DNA of 64,000 bases from Asterias rubens (GCF_902459465.1 NC_047073.1:8123036-8187035), one strand, 5' to 3'. Shown: positions 1 to 22,278, numbered from the stretch's first letter. The notes: a model not told the origin generated them from the letters alone. Numbers and translations: made by a program.

Positions 1-310
1 AAGATGTTTTAAAAGTAGAATACAATGATCCAAACAAAGTTGCCTCGAAATTGCATGGTTTTCCTTTTAGTTTGTGAACTAAGACGGTCGGCCATTTATC
101 TGGGAGTCAAAAATAATTTACTCCCTATGGCTGACCGTGTAAGTCAACGAGGTGAAAGGAAAACCACATAATTTCGAGTGATACTTGTGTGGATCATTAA
201 ATTCTACTTTAAAAATATCTTTCTAATCATAATGCATTTTATAACAAACGGTAACAAACAATATTCAAAGACAAACTCTTCCGATCCAATGGAACGTGTT
301 CCTTTAACTG
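1..310. repeat. Foldback (MITE-like) element, family F1, cut by the window start
   Basis: The two halves are imperfect inverted copies around the 'gggagtc' region near 105-125. The left half reads from AAAGTAGAATAC through ACGGTCGGCCATTTAT; the right half returns through GACCGTGT to ATTCTACTTT near 198-211 and ends near 307. The same foldback recurs at 24222-24455, 45132-45703 and 57266-57620. I see no transposase, so it is read as a non-autonomous element. A poly-A run lies just downstream at 361-382. Confidence 0.7.
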
Positions 311-355
311 CAGTAAAATCGATTCCATTAAAGGACAGTCCTAACCACCTCAGCA

Positions 356-386
<31 letters not shown>

Positions 387-643
387 GATGCCAGCTGTTA
401 TTAATATGGCATCAGACACGCAATAATAGCCCAGTTTTCTATGGTTCCATACTGGTTTGTATTATAGGCTGCCATGAATCTGAAAACAATTGAACTCAAT
501 CCAATCAATGGATTTATGGACCAATCGAAAACACAATGACGTAGTCCGAGTGAAAGGAACAAGTGACAGGATGGAGCAGTTCGCCTAAAGTGCATTTTTG
601 AAATTGTTTTTCGTTAGCATCACACGGATTTTTCTTCTTCAGA

Positions 644-2062
644 ATGCCGGGGAATTTACACAAGAGTAAGACCACTCCGGATGGATGTTATACCAAAGGG
701 TGGAGATGCTTTCTTTTAGGGCTTATTTTATTCCTTTGCATGGAGTTGAGTTGCATTATTTTAACATATAAGCCTGGTGGAATGCATGTATTTTGTAACC
801 AAAACAACCAGACTGAGTGCAGGCGAGCGCCCTTGATGCTCAGTGTGCCTCGGTGCTCAAATTTATCACACAGGCTTACTCTGGATTCTAGAGGAAAGAA
901 CGAGGATGTGTCAAAAGGGATGGTTGTTCTGCCTTCATGCCACAAGAAATGGGACATCAATTGTACTAAAATCCTACAGGGAAACAAGGAGGAGATCCGA
1001 CGTTCGGTCAGACTGCTTAATGTTTGGCGCCTCGATCCCAAGCGACCGACAGATCCGTTCATGCCATCGGATAACGAGGTACGGACATGGACGCATGACT
1101 GTGATGTATTCAAGAGAGCTAGACACTACCGGAGACAACCCACGTCTGTGGAAGAAGCTGACTTTCCCATGGCTTATATCATCGTAGTCCATCGCGGTTC
1201 CGCCCAAGTGGAACGACTATTGAAGGCGATCTATCAACCCCAAAATATTTACTGCATACACCCAGATCGGAAAGCACCGGGCGATTTTAAAAGCGCCATC
1301 AAGGGGCTCGCGGATTGTTTCGAAAACGTGTTCGTTGCTTCGAGGACAGAGAGTGTAATTTACGCGGGATACACGAGGCTATTGGCAGATGTGAACTGTA
1401 TGAGAGACCTGATTGGACAAAGGGCTTCTGGTTATGCCTGGAAGTACGTCATCAATTTATGTGGTCAAGACTTCCCCTTGAAATCCAACCTGGAGATTGT
1501 GAAAAAGTTGAAATCGTACAACGGACATAATGATATCTCGGGAAGTGAGCCATCGGGCGGGAAGCGGCTCCACACGACATACCGTTATGTTGATAAACCA
1601 GGAGGACCCCATAGGACCGAGGAGCGTAAACCCTCTGCTCCTCACAACATACACCTGAGAACGGGTATAGCTTATTACATTGCCACGCGGGCTTTCGTGC
1701 ACTACGTCCTGACAAATCAAACTGCCATAGATTTTTTGGAGTGGACCAACGGTACGTACAGTCCGGACGAGACCTACTGGGCGTCACTTCAGCAGGTAGC
1801 CGGAACTCCAGGTGGACGGTACCAGCCACCGGGCGGCTCGGTCATCCGTTTCATTCGCTGGTACGGTAAATCGCCTTATCCAAGGTGTCGCGGGAAAATG
1901 ATCAGAATGGTGTGTGTCTTCAGCATGGGATATACGCAGCATCTAACAAAAGTGAAACATCTTTTTGCGAATAAATTTGACTATGCGTTCGATCCAATCG
2001 CGCTGCAGTGCATAGAGGAGGCTTTCGAGTTTCGAACTCTGCATCCGGGTGCACCAAACTAA
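644..2062 (+). CDS. Core-2/I-branching beta-1,6-N-acetylglucosaminyltransferase (GCNT family, GT14)
   Basis: A 472-aa type II Golgi glycosyltransferase, expected to add beta-1,6-GlcNAc to a galactosyl or GalNAc acceptor and so branch O-glycans or I antigen. There is a short cytosolic tail, one membrane anchor at about residues 21-42, a stem, and a GT14 catalytic domain from about 174 (PMAYIIVVHRG) to the end. Family landmarks are present: YCIHPDRKAP (203-212), NLCGQDFPLK (271-280), and SPDET (373-377), whose Glu376 matches the family's catalytic base. The Cys pattern fits the family. The coding region is one exon. Just before the ATG is a pyrimidine tract ending in AG (620-642), so a spliced 5' UTR exon may lie upstream. 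The subtype (GCNT1, 3 or 4) cannot be settled by eye. Confidence 0.93.
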   Translation: MPGNLHKSKTTPDGCYTKGWRCFLLGLILFLCMELSCIILTYKPGGMHVFCNQNNQTECRRAPLMLSVPRCSNLSHRLTLDSRGKNEDVSKGMVVLPSCHKKWDINCTKILQGNKEEIRRSVRLLNVWRLDPKRPTDPFMPSDNEVRTWTHDCDVFKRARHYRRQPTSVEEADFPMAYIIVVHRGSAQVERLLKAIYQPQNIYCIHPDRKAPGDFKSAIKGLADCFENVFVASRTESVIYAGYTRLLADVNCMRDLIGQRASGYAWKYVINLCGQDFPLKSNLEIVKKLKSYNGHNDISGSEPSGGKRLHTTYRYVDKPGGPHRTEERKPSAPHNIHLRTGIAYYIATRAFVHYVLTNQTAIDFLEWTNGTYSPDETYWASLQQVAGTPGGRYQPPGGSVIRFIRWYGKSPYPRCRGKMIRMVCVFSMGYTQHLTKVKHLFANKFDYAFDPIALQCIEEAFEFRTLHPGAPN

Positions 2063-2728
2063 ACAAGGTTCCCGTTATCAACCAATGTGAAATGTCAATT
2101 ATTCCAAAATATTCGCATTACTCCCCACAGCCACGAGATAACAAACCGAATATATTTTCTGACAACAAAACTTCGATTTTTGTTTTCCTTCTAAAACTCT
2201 GGTAGATTAGCCGTTTGGCTTTTGATACATGCTCATCCAGAACAGAATACCCCTTGAACGATTAGCCAGACTATTTCTTCGAAAAAATTACCCCACACCT
2301 ATGTTAACCCCAATTGCTTCATTGCCTACGACAATGTATTTAAACAAGAATCAGTATGGCAGTGGAAACCCTATTTTTAAAAAGCATTATACCAGAAATA
2401 AAACAGTCGTCTTATCCTTGATCGACAAAAACCAAACCCAGGTGAGATGAATTGCATAAAACAGTCGTCCAACTTTAAAGGCCATCTTTTGAAACAGCCA
2501 TGAAAACACCACGTGCAGCGAATTGCACGCGGTATGTACCTTTTGTATAATAGGTGAACAAAAACAGTTGGAAAATCACACCCAAACAAAGGATACTGTG
2601 AACGTTCAACTCCAGTGTTTCTGAACTCAGCTCACACACTGCAGTTGTATTCAACTTGTAGTGCATGTATTTGCGGTGTGTCATTGTGGAAATAATATAG
2701 CGTGTTTTACGAAAGTCTTCTACCGACG
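2063..2728. other. Intergenic spacer between GCNT and cathepsin D
   Basis: No gene is seen. It probably contains the GCNT 3' UTR and the protease promoter and 5' UTR. A candidate polyadenylation signal for GCNT is AATAAA at 2397-2402. No clear TATA box is seen close to the protease start. Confidence 0.5.
2397..2402 (+). terminator. Candidate polyadenylation signal for the GCNT gene
   Basis: AATAAA lies 335 bases after the GCNT stop codon, on the coding strand and before the next gene. Motif only. Confidence 0.35.
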
Positions 2729-12886
<10,158 letters not shown>

Positions 12887-13679
12887 ATGTATCTCCTAGA
12901 ATAATGTAGGTTGTGATCAAAGATTATGGAACGATGAATGTGCAAGATGGGCTGAGTTGTGAAACGTGCACTGGACGCCATTTCAGCAAGCAATAATTAA
13001 AGATGCTATGTCAGATTTTTGGCCGATTTGACCCCAAAATTTTGATTTAAAATTCGATAGGTATTTTGATGGGGGTCGATAAAGTTCCAAGCTTTCATTT
13101 GAGCCATTGCTCGAAAAAGTCCGCAAATTATTAGTAGCAGTGAAATAAAGTGCTCAAAATTAGTTTTTGTCGGGATCCCGACAATATATCATGTTACCAA
13201 TTCTTATGTGTTTTATAAGAAACGTTTTAAATTGTTGTCATGGTTCCTGACCATTAAAAGTAAAAGTTAAACTTTCGTTAGGGCGGGTGATACTCTTTGA
13301 AATACCAATCACTAAAAAAAATCTATTTTTTAATGGTTGGGGCCAAAAATCTGCCATAGCATCTTTAAGCGGGAGATCCTCCCCGAACCGCCGATTTATG
13401 GGTGCGTTCGATTTAGCTTCACTGGGTCTACCCCGCGTTGTCACTCGGGTGAGCCCCTGACAAGAGCTAAACGAATGATCACTCACTGCTCCCGTAGTGA
13501 CGACATGCACCTGGGGTCAGCCCCCAAGTGACCCACTCCACAAGGAGGGCACTGGGGGCTGACCCGGGTGAGCCCCTGGAATTACGTCAAAGTTATTCGA
13601 ACGCACCGGGGGCAGACCGGGGTCGACCTTGGCAAGCTAAACGAACGCGCCCAATGGTAATCACATAATATCTGCTTGC
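12887..13679. other. Cathepsin D 3' flank and spacer
   Basis: No gene. It holds the protease 3' UTR, with AATAAA at 13144-13149 as a candidate polyadenylation signal, then an F5-family foldback at 13400-13654. Confidence 0.5.
13400..13654. repeat. Foldback family F5, diverged copy
   Basis: Begins GGTGCGTTCGATTTAGCTTC and ends AAGCTAAACGAACGCGCCC, which is the inverted terminus, with GC-rich internal text (GGGTGAGCCCCTG twice). A tighter copy is at 18124-18277 and a one-ended remnant at 39365-39433. Confidence 0.7.
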
Positions 13680-14109
13680 TGAAATGGCGACTGTGTGTAT
13701 TTGAAAACGATTCATCGCTACGAATCGTCCTGCAGGACTCGCATTAGCAATGGACTCGTATCATTATAGGGTTCACGTGTACACATTTTGGAGCGTCACT
13801 TGCCGCGGCAATAATAATGACAAAATTAACGTGTCGCTTATCAACCAATCAAATGACAATCTGTGATCTATTAAACTTGTTTTTCACTAAGTCACGGGAC
13901 ACGTTGGGTATGGTATCTAGCAACACAGCCATATATTATTTTTATTTAATCATCCAATCATTATTAATACATCAAACAAAATAGTGTACAAAGTTTGACT
14001 GGGATCAGAAAGACGAGAAAACAGATTAACAGAAAAAGTCAATAAATAAAACTTAACATAACTGCATTGACCCCCTGTTAAACAATCACAACAAAATATA
14101 TATATATAT

Positions 14110-14380
14110 TTTTTTGTTTACCCTTACACCGATGTGTGTTAGCACTAGATACTCAGTACTTTCCCGAGTCATGTGAAAAAAATATCGCATGCATATTACC
14201 CGGACGGGATTCGAACCTGGCAGGTAGTCTAGTTGGTAAGACACTGCTCTAGAATCGCAAGGGTCGTGGGTTCGAATCCAACCCGAGTAATATGCCTGTG
14301 ATGTTGTTTTCACAAGACTCGGGGAAAGTACCGAGTATACAGTGCTATAAACACACATCGGTATATGCTGCTGGGTAAAA
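14110..14380. mobile_element. tRNA-derived SINE-like unit, head-to-head foldback form
   Basis: Contains TCTAGTTGGTAAGACACTGC (A-box-like) and GGGTTCGAATCCAACCCGAG (B box). Its ends are inverted: ACACCGATGTGTGTTAGCAC near 14127 against a matching end near 14350. Related single units: 17590-17775, 26535-26790 and 55965-56150 (-). Confidence 0.6.
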
Positions 14381-14399
14381 AAACCAAAATTAATATTCT

Positions 14400-16197
14400 T
14401 CATCCCGATGCAAATTTAACATCTATAATTACTACAAAGTTGTAAACTCATGTTGCGTAGTGACAAATCGAACGTCTGAAAAGGTTGAGCAGTGTGGTAA
14501 ATTTATATAATTTTAATAATTAAATGTCCAAACAATTTGCATAGAAACAGCATAATCGAGTTGTCATTTGAGTGTAGAATGAAAGACGTCATCGGGGTGG
14601 CAAATTGGATGTAACATTAAAGTAAAATCAAACACAATGAGGCCATCAAGCAAAATATTTTAATAGCAAAGTTAAGGTTCAGCAATGTCAGAAACTCGAT
14701 TTTCACTAGGTGGCAATTCCCGATTTTAGGATTGATTGTTTTGCTCAGTCCAACTTTACAATAAACTCCAGGGTAGATTTTCCTTCACGGTGGTTAAATG
14801 TGTACTATTTTATTTTCAAATTATTTTTATTACAGTTAATGTTGCATTTTATTTTGCTTATCATGTTTATTCACAAAGGATTGCAAGTTCTTAATTTCAA
14901 ACTCTTAAATGCGGTTGCTAATACAGAAAGTGGGGTTCTCTCGTTTTGTGATTGTTCTTTCATATTCTTACTTCGTGTCCAATTCAAAACAGGTAATAAC
15001 AAATAAAGTGCGCCACCAATTAGTGGTTGGAAAGGGAAAGCAGTTTTCGGTGGAACTTAATTGAAAGGTTACTTATACAATTTAAAATCAAACTTAAATT
15101 CTTAAAATTTTTGTATACAAAAATAACTCATTGCCCACATTATAGACAAGAGTTTACTTCTACCAAATCTTTTGAAACAATAACTATTCCAAACCAAACT
15201 TTTCGAAGCTCCAGTGTATGCCTTTTTAGCCTCTGACTACCACACAAAATAAAGCAGGAACCGTTTTTATTGTGCTGCTTTCCACGGAATTCGAAGCTAA
15301 CGTTCCCCAATTAGCACCTAATGTGTTAGGGCCCACATTTCTTTCCAAGCTGTGTAAAGTGAAGTGCAAACATGCAAAAAATTAATATTTTTTGGTTGCT
15401 TACTGTTCACCAGTGATATAAATAAAGAGGCATGAACATATAATAACATATCCCATATCAAGCTTTTATGTACGTGCTGAACAATTATTTACAATGAAAT
15501 CATATTAGGGAACTATAACCCCCTTATAGGATTCGTACAACGAGTCCTCCTTTTATCCAAGGTTTTTTTCTGCAAATTTAAATTGCCATGCTCACAAATT
15601 TTCCCGATGTTTTTGTTTGTTTAAAGGATTCCCTTTTTTTAATCGATTTAAAAAACAAAAATTCTCCATTAAAAAGCACTACGACGATGGCAATTTCGTA
15701 GTGCATAAAACAAATTGCGAGCCGGTTTAGGATTTGTAAACACCAATCGTGAAATTAGCTTAATTTTGTTCTCGTCAAATAATGACATTTAAGACAAAAA
15801 TATTTCAAGGGATGCTTTCTACTATCACACCATTAGACCTCGTAAGTTTTAGGTAAATCTGTGATCTTATATAGACGAGTTTTTTTCATACCAAATCTGT
15901 AATGTTCCTTAAAGCAGTAAACAATGCTTAATAGTTTTCTGCTTAGCATAAATGAGCAGGGATACCAGTCACAATCGTAATGGTAATTTTAGCTGGTTTC
16001 CTTATTCTGTAAGCATAATTTTAGTGTGCATAACTATTTCTTTGTGCTTAATCAGCTTTATGAAATTGGACCCTTGCTATGAGGTTACGTCAGCCTCGTA
16101 CCCAGATGATACAATCTCACTGTGAATCTTCATTCCGGTAATTGGTCGTTAGAATCCACATCAAACTTAATTTTCAATCGTTTAATTGGGGAATTAA
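14400..16197. other. Gene-free stretch downstream of ZAR1-like gene A
   Basis: AT-rich, with fragments of repeat F4 near 15845-15912. The longest open frame (14710-15006) is low-complexity and resembles nothing I know. I see no gene here. Confidence 0.55.
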
Positions 16198-19100
16198 TTA
16201 TCTACGGTAGCCGCAACGCTGTCCTCTCTTGCACTTTTCGCACAGGTCACTGCGGTGAGGCTTGTTCAGGTCACTGTGGTGCTCGTCCAAATCGTCCTGT
16301 TCGCAGTCACACAGGTTGGTGGGTTGGTCACACAATGAACACTTCAGCTTCTCTACCGTGTGCGGTTTGACCATGACAAGGCAAGTCTTACACTCTTGAC
16401 CGGAGGAAGGCTGAAATAATGAAGACAGAAGGGTAAATGAGAGGAGAGGAGGCAATTTGATAACCAATTTGATAAAACACGTTTTCCGACTGTACGTATA
16501 CTTTTTAAAATCTAGTTGCCGTTTTAACGCCTCCGTTTTTTTAAGTTGTTTTTTTTACAAGTCTTTTATGGCAGGGGCCAACAAGGGTAACAAAACAAAT
16601 TCATCAAAGCGATGTGCCCTCCCAGACCCCGCCTATTCAAAATGTAGAGCTGGCTTAGGCACACAAATCTACTGAGCACCGAACAATTTTGCTTACTGTA
16701 AAAAAAGCCTTTTTAGCGGTTAATAAAATATCATGTTATGTGCACAGTTTGTGACTGGTTCCCTCTGCCTATTTTTTGCCAATCAGATAATATCTAAGCA
16801 TATATGAAATGGGACCCTGATCAAATAGCAGGGGATTCAAATTGTGTCCTGTTTAGTTAGAAACGGTTGCCATGTACCGAAAAAAAAACAAGGGTAACAT
16901 TTTTTTAATTACGTTCCACCAGTTTAAAGGAACATTACAGATTGATAAGAACAAAACTCGTCTAAGATCACAGATTTACATAGAACTTACACGGTCAAAA
17001 AATTATGATAGTACAAAAAATCTCTTGAAGTGTCATATTTGTTGAGAAATAAAAAAACACAACTTTTCGTTTGGAGTTTATCGCTCAGTGTGCGATTTAA
17101 CCATTATTTCTTGTATCGATGTCATGCAACGGTTTTTCACTATTTTCTCGTGACCCAGATGGCCGATCGATCTCAAACTTCTACAGGTTTATTCGTGTAT
17201 GTATATGGGGGCTTACATTAAGTGCTTTCACCGCCAGCAATTATTTTGTTAGCAAAACAAAAACCAATTCATAATTAATGTTCCTTTAATTCGACCGAAA
17301 ATCAAAGTTTGAGAGTTTGTGGTATCAACCTACAATATCAGTTCCCTTGTAACACCAAGCCCATGAGCTCTCCCATCCGCGTTTGCAGGTTGGGCACGTG
17401 AAGAACCCATATCGGCGCTGGTCACTACCTGGCATAGTTACAGTCCTGGGTTTGTGTCGACGAGGATTCTTCTTCTTGGCAAAGGAAGGAGTGCCGTGTG
17501 CAATCGGTCGCCTCTGGTTAATCAAAACAATTAAGGGTATTTTAATGGACGTTCAATTTGCATCGGGGATTAAGAATACTATAAGGAGGGCCCTTACAGT
17601 TACACCAATATAGGATTCGAACTGCCTCTACAGTTACCGGGCTACTTGGAAATCTCGGTAGTCTATGTGAAAAGGCATCTAGAATTCCAAGGTCGTGGGT
17701 TGCAATCCCATCTGAATATTATGCCTGTGAATAACACACATTGGTGTATTACAAGGATAAACAAAAACAGTGTGAAAGTAAGGGAATTTGCAGCTTCTTC
17801 AGTAGATTTGTATTGAAAATATTGGCATCAAAATCATTAAAATGAGGGCATGCAATGTAAAACTTCCGTGCACATGAACACATGACATCACGCGTGAACA
17901 TCTCGTATAATTGTCTAGTTGGTTGAACTGTGTTTACCCATTACTGGCATTTTCAGCCACCGGTAAGGTCACTGGTACAGACTCCAGGATATTCTTCACT
18001 GATTTCGAGAAAGAAAAGCCTCGATTAAACAAACAAATGCAACAATATTCATGTCTTTTAAACGCACGTCGATATAGTACGCCGTGTTTGTTGACGTTTA
18101 ATACCATAGAGCTATATATACTGGGTGCGTTCGTTTAGCTTCCCTAGGTCGACCCCGGTGTGTGGTGGGTTTTTTTCCCAGGACGAACGTGGGTAATTAT
18201 CTGCACACGTTCGTCCTGGAAAAAAACACCGCCACACACCGGGGTCGACCCGGGGAAGCTAAACGAACGCACCCATATACCAATCTCTGGTCACGCAATC
18301 GGTCTATCCTCGTGTTCATGCATAACCTCACATAGAATTTGTACACACAAGTGGAGCACGAGTCTGTGGAATTCCCCCACTGTGACCTTTGTTTTTCCTT
18401 ATTCATTATATCACCGGTCTCCATAAGGTGGTTAATATTAAAACATGTTTCCATTTAAAGCCATTGGACACTTTCCGAACAGAACAAAAATTAAAAGTTC
18501 ACAGATTTACAAATAACTCACAGGGTTTACAGAAGGTAATGGTGAAAGACTTCCCTTGAAATATTATTCCATGAAATGCTTTACTTTTTGAGAAAACATT
18601 AAAACATTTATCAATTCTCGATATCGAAAATAACGGATTTATTTTAAACACAAGTCATGTCATGACACGGCGAAACTTGCGGAAACAATGGTGGGTTTTC
18701 CCGTTTGTTATTTTTGGCGAGCTGCTTTAGCAGAATGCGAGCCTATGTAACCGATTTTGTCTGTCCGTCCGTCCGTCCGTCCGTCCGTCCGCGCTCAGTG
18801 GAAATGTTAAAGTTTTTGGTTTAAGTTTCAGTCTTTGAGTTGAGTTGTTTTTGGTATGTACAAGCCTAAGTGAGATTGTTATATATACTTGCCAGTAATG
18901 TTTAGCTGTGTTTTCCGATAATGTTGAAGTTTTGGAATAAAACATTGTTAAATTTTTTTTTTCAGGCTCAAACATTGACATCTGGATTTTAAAGAACCAA
19001 ACTCAAACTTAAACCTTAAAATTTTGAAATAATTTGTTTAAACAAAAATCAATCTCTCTGTCACTGGGTTCAGTTGAATGAGCTGAAACAATAAAAACCT

Positions 19101-21332
19101 TAAATGGAGATAACTCCTTATTGGAATGATGTACTGTCTTGAAACTTAAATCAAATATTGCTTCCTACATATAGATGCATATGAAAAGATAAAACTCAAA
19201 GAGTGTATCACTGGTTCCAGTTGAAAGAGCTGAAACAATGAAAACCCTAAATGGTCATAATTCCTTATTGCCAAGATGTTCTGACTTGAAACTTAAATCA
19301 AATATTGCTTCTTACATAAAGATGCATATGTTAAGATAAAACTCAAAAGAGTGCATCACTGGTTCTAGTTGAATGAGCTGAAACAATGAAAATCTTAAAT
19401 AGTCATAACTCCTTTTTGCTATGACGTACTGACTTGAAACTTAAATCAAACATTGCTTCGTACATGTAAACTCACATGAAAAGATGAAACTCAAAGAGTT
19501 TAACACTGGTTCAAGTTGAATAAGCTAAAAACAATGAAAACCTTAAATGGTCATCACTCCTTATGTCTTGGCCCAAGACTATGGTGCTTGATTCTGGATA
19601 GTGTACTACGCGCGATTGAATCGCCAAAGCGCGCCCGCCACGGTACGATTTAGTTAATTGGACGGCTTGAAATCTAGACTACACTCTGCAAGCTATAGCT
19701 TCAGAGTGTAGTCTAGATTTCAAGCCGTCCAATTAACTAAATCATACCGTGGCGGGCGCGCTTTGGCGATTCAACCGCGCGTAGTACACTATCCAGAATC
19801 AAGCACCATAGTCTTGGGCCAAGACTACACTCCTTATTGCAATAATGTACAGATTTAAAACTTAAATCAAATATTGCTGCGTACATGTAGATAATATGAA
19901 AAGATGAAACTCAAAGAGGTTATCACTGGTTCCAGTTGAATGAGCTAAAACAATGTATCCACCCCTTTGACCATCAGTCATTGGGTCTATCTGGCGATCG
20001 GCAGCTCGCCATGGCAGCTTCGCTGTCTAGTATATATAAGTTGTGATACACAAAGTGTGGGCCTCTGAACAAAACTTGTTACCGATGTTGTGCGATTGCT
20101 TTATATTAAAGGTGTATTTACGAATAGGGCCCAATTTTATAAAGATTTTAAGCAAAAAATATTGCTTTGCAAATTCCTTTGCTTAAGCGAAAAATGAGTG
20201 GCCAGGGGCACCAGTTGCAGAATTGCAAATTTTAATAAAACAGCATTGAAGATGAAACATGCATACCTTTAGACAGCGATTTCCTACAACAGAAACAAGA
20301 AAATAACCAATTTGAATGAATACAATGAAACAGAGGAAGAAAAAAAAACACTAGAAATAAATTTGCACTGAAAGGCAGTGGACACTATTGGTAACTACTC
20401 AAAATAATTGTTATCATAAAACCTTACTTATAGTAACGAGTAATGGGGAGAGGTTGGTAGTATAAAACTTTGTGAGAAACGGCTCCCTCGGAAGTGGAGT
20501 ACTTTTCGAGAAAGAAGTAATTTTCCACGAATTTGATTTCGAGACCTTAGATTTAGAAATTGAGGTCTCGAAATCAAGCATCTGAAAGCACACAACTTCG
20601 AGTGACCATGGTGCACCAAGGGTGTTTTTCTTTCATTATTATCTCGCAACTTCGACGACCGATTGAGCTCAAATTTTCACAGATTTATTATTTTATGCAT
20701 ATTGAGATACAGCAAGTGAGAAAACTGGTCTTTGGCAATTACCAATAGTGTCCACTGTCTTTAAGCCAATCAAGATTATATTTAAATATAATACAATTTA
20801 TTTACAAAACAATTCTTTTTTTTAGTGGCCACTGTTTTAAAAACGAAATTCACACACTTTAAAATACAATAAATTCAACCCTCGAGATACAGTAAAAAAT
20901 ACAATCATAAAATTCAGTCAAACCAACTCATAATTTTGTGAGTTACCGACTAGTCAAAAATTTATCAATTTCTGACGTCTTCGAATGCGCGCGAGAATTG
21001 TAAGGAAATTCAAGGCTGCTTTGGTAAACAAGCCAATCAATCAATCAATACAATAGCAAGATAAATAGGGACTTCAATCAAAAAAGATGAATTTAACCAT
21101 TTAAGAACGCAACACAACCATTTATTGACGCATCAGATATGCCAGATCAAATAGTATCAGACTGTCGAAAATTATTTTGTAAATGCAGTTTAAAATGAAA
21201 ATAAAATCAACAAGTTTGCTTGTTAGCCAATGATCCCAGTATAATAAGTGCATCCCAAATTATTACGGGTCATACCTGGTAAATAGCGAAGAGCTTTCCA
21301 GACAAGTTGAGAACACAACGCTTAGCAGACAT
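16198..21332 (-). CDS. zar1: ZAR1-like 3CxxC zinc-finger protein, copy A, three exons, 149 aa
   Basis: Exons in transcript order: 21332-21276, 17513-17334, 16410-16198; both introns are phase 0 with GT/AG ends. Vertebrate ZAR1 and ZAR1L are oocyte mRNA-binding proteins; the match here is to their C-terminal finger. Visible landmarks: RRYGFFTCPTC (Cys59, Cys62), WESSWAWC (Cys73), CKTC (86, 89), KCSLC (103, 106), CDC (113, 115), then PHRSDLCEKCKRGQRC (136, 139, 145), which is the ZAR1 signature. The N-terminal part is only about 50 residues and basic, against several hundred in vertebrate ZAR1, so this is a minimal form. Oocyte function is inferred from the family. An unseen alternative 5' exon is possible. 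Confidence 0.83.
16921..17290 (+). repeat. F4 repeat copy inside the ZAR1-like A intron 2
   Basis: Begins AAAGGAACATTACAGATTGA and ends ATAATTAATGTTCCTTTAA. Same family as 6153-6541. Confidence 0.7.
17590..17775 (+). mobile_element. tRNA-derived SINE-like remnant
   Basis: Contains a degraded B box (GTGGGTTGCAATCCCATCTG) and the ACACATTGGTGTATTAC end shared with 14110-14380. Confidence 0.5.
18124..18277. repeat. Foldback element family F5, near-perfect arms
   Basis: GGTGCGTTCGTTTAGCTTCC at the left and GGAAGCTAAACGAACGCACC at the right. Further inward, CCAGGACGAACGTG pairs with CACGTTCGTCCTGG. Almost the whole element is a hairpin. No coding capacity. Confidence 0.85.
18761..18791. repeat. 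(GTCC)n microsatellite
   Basis: About seven GTCC units in intron 1 of ZAR1-like gene A. Confidence 0.9.
19055..19970. repeat. Local satellite, period about 148 bp, about six copies
   Basis: The phrase ATCACTGGTTCCAGTTGAAT, with variants, recurs near 19060, 19207, 19354, 19501 and 19920, each followed by GAGCTGAAACAATGAAAACC-like text. The array is interrupted by the hairpin element at 19565-19827. It lies in intron 1 of ZAR1-like gene A. Confidence 0.85.
19565..19827. mobile_element. Long hairpin MITE with 10-bp target-site duplication
   Basis: 263 bp. Left end GTCTTGGCCCAAGACTATGG, right end its reverse complement plus TA. The arms (about 120 bp each) pair almost perfectly around a short loop near 19695. 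CACTCCTTAT flanks both sides (19555-19564 and 19828-19837), so the insertion split a satellite unit. The duplication length is in the range of Mutator or hAT-like elements, but no transposase is present to prove it. Confidence 0.88.
20371..20765 (+). repeat. F2 repeat copy
   Basis: Full-length type: GGCAGTGGACACTATTGGTA through AATAGTGTCCACTGTCTTTA. In intron 1 of ZAR1-like gene A. Confidence 0.75.
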
Positions 21333-22270
21333 CTCCCACACTGACTGGGTTGTTGATCAGCAAGCATAGGATGCCTGTAATTATGATTGCGTGCTCGAAG
21401 GGAATTCCCCCTGAACACTAGGGTAGACGGGCGTGGCATGCAGCAAATAGCCTTTATTCAAGAGGCACGTAGCCTCTTAGCGTTTGTGTTTGTTCGTTGT
21501 GGGTGTAATGGGGTGCCGTTTGCGCATTGACTGAAGGCTAATGACAGCACCATGTTATTGCGTGCTAGGGGATTCCCCATGACGTAAATGGGAATTCTGA
21601 TGAGAAATTTCGCAATCTCGGAGATCCCAAAAAAATATAGCTGACTGTTTGCCAATAACAGTCATAATAAAAAGCTTGTTCATTGTCAACTCTAAAAATA
21701 GAACGTTCGTTTTGAGTGCATTTCCTTTGTTGTAGGCATTATGGAATTTGGTACGCAGTCGTAGAAGGCCTAGCATGTCTTAAGAAAGATATTGCATCGC
21801 AAAATATTGTTAAAAAAAAATATAGGTAGAAAAAGGTAACCATGCAGCCACTTTTGAATTTGATACGAAGTCAGAGTGTTAGAAGGTCTATCTAATTGCA
21901 GATTTGTCTTTGAAAAATATCTAGAATACAAACAAAACCGTGCAGCTATTTTTAATGTGTGTGTTTAAGTGCTGTTGTTCTATGTGCTATTCTTTCTATG
22001 TGAAAGGACAAATCTGCACTTTGGCCCTGGGCTGTTGATACACTTGTTTGCCTATGAAATGAATCCCTACTCACTGTGAATGAATATCTATGTAATTGGT
22101 ACATGTAGAAGTTTCAGCTTCATTACTTTTTGAGATTTTGAGAAAAATTAGGTCACAGAGCGATGTTTTCATGACAGTCACGTAAGTATCAGTACTGGTA
22201 AACGCGTTTACATGCTCAAAAGTAACCATTTAATTGGAAATTTAAACTTCGTCACTTTTATACACAGTTC
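21333..22270 (-). promoter_or_regulatory. Upstream region of ZAR1-like gene A, conserved with copy B
   Basis: The 5' flank of gene A aligns in patches with 28623-29460. The position matching the TATAAATT of copy B reads TATGCTT here (near 21370), so copy A may have a weaker or TATA-less promoter. Confidence 0.45.
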
Positions 22271-22278
22271 GCCATAAT

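Larger units (their letters stand above)
13680..22270. repeat. Tandem segmental duplication, unit A (with ZAR1-like gene A)
   Basis: Unit A aligns in the same order with unit B (about 23130-29460). Paired landmarks: GAAATGGCG near 13681/23132; ACATTTTGGAGC near 13785/23250; GTCACGGGACAC near 13891/23376; GTTGTCATTTGAGTGTA near 14559/24870; the last ZAR exon 16198/26120; exon 2 17334/27108; exon 1 21276/28565; CAGAGCGATGTTTTCA near 22157/29367; CGTCACTTTTAT near 22250/29440. Homology is patchy in noncoding parts and each copy has its own repeat insertions, so the duplication is not recent. Confidence 0.85.

Noticed and set aside
14710-15006. 98-aa open frame as a small membrane protein
   Set aside because: AT-rich, low-complexity hydrophobic translation, not preserved in duplication unit B, and no family resemblance.
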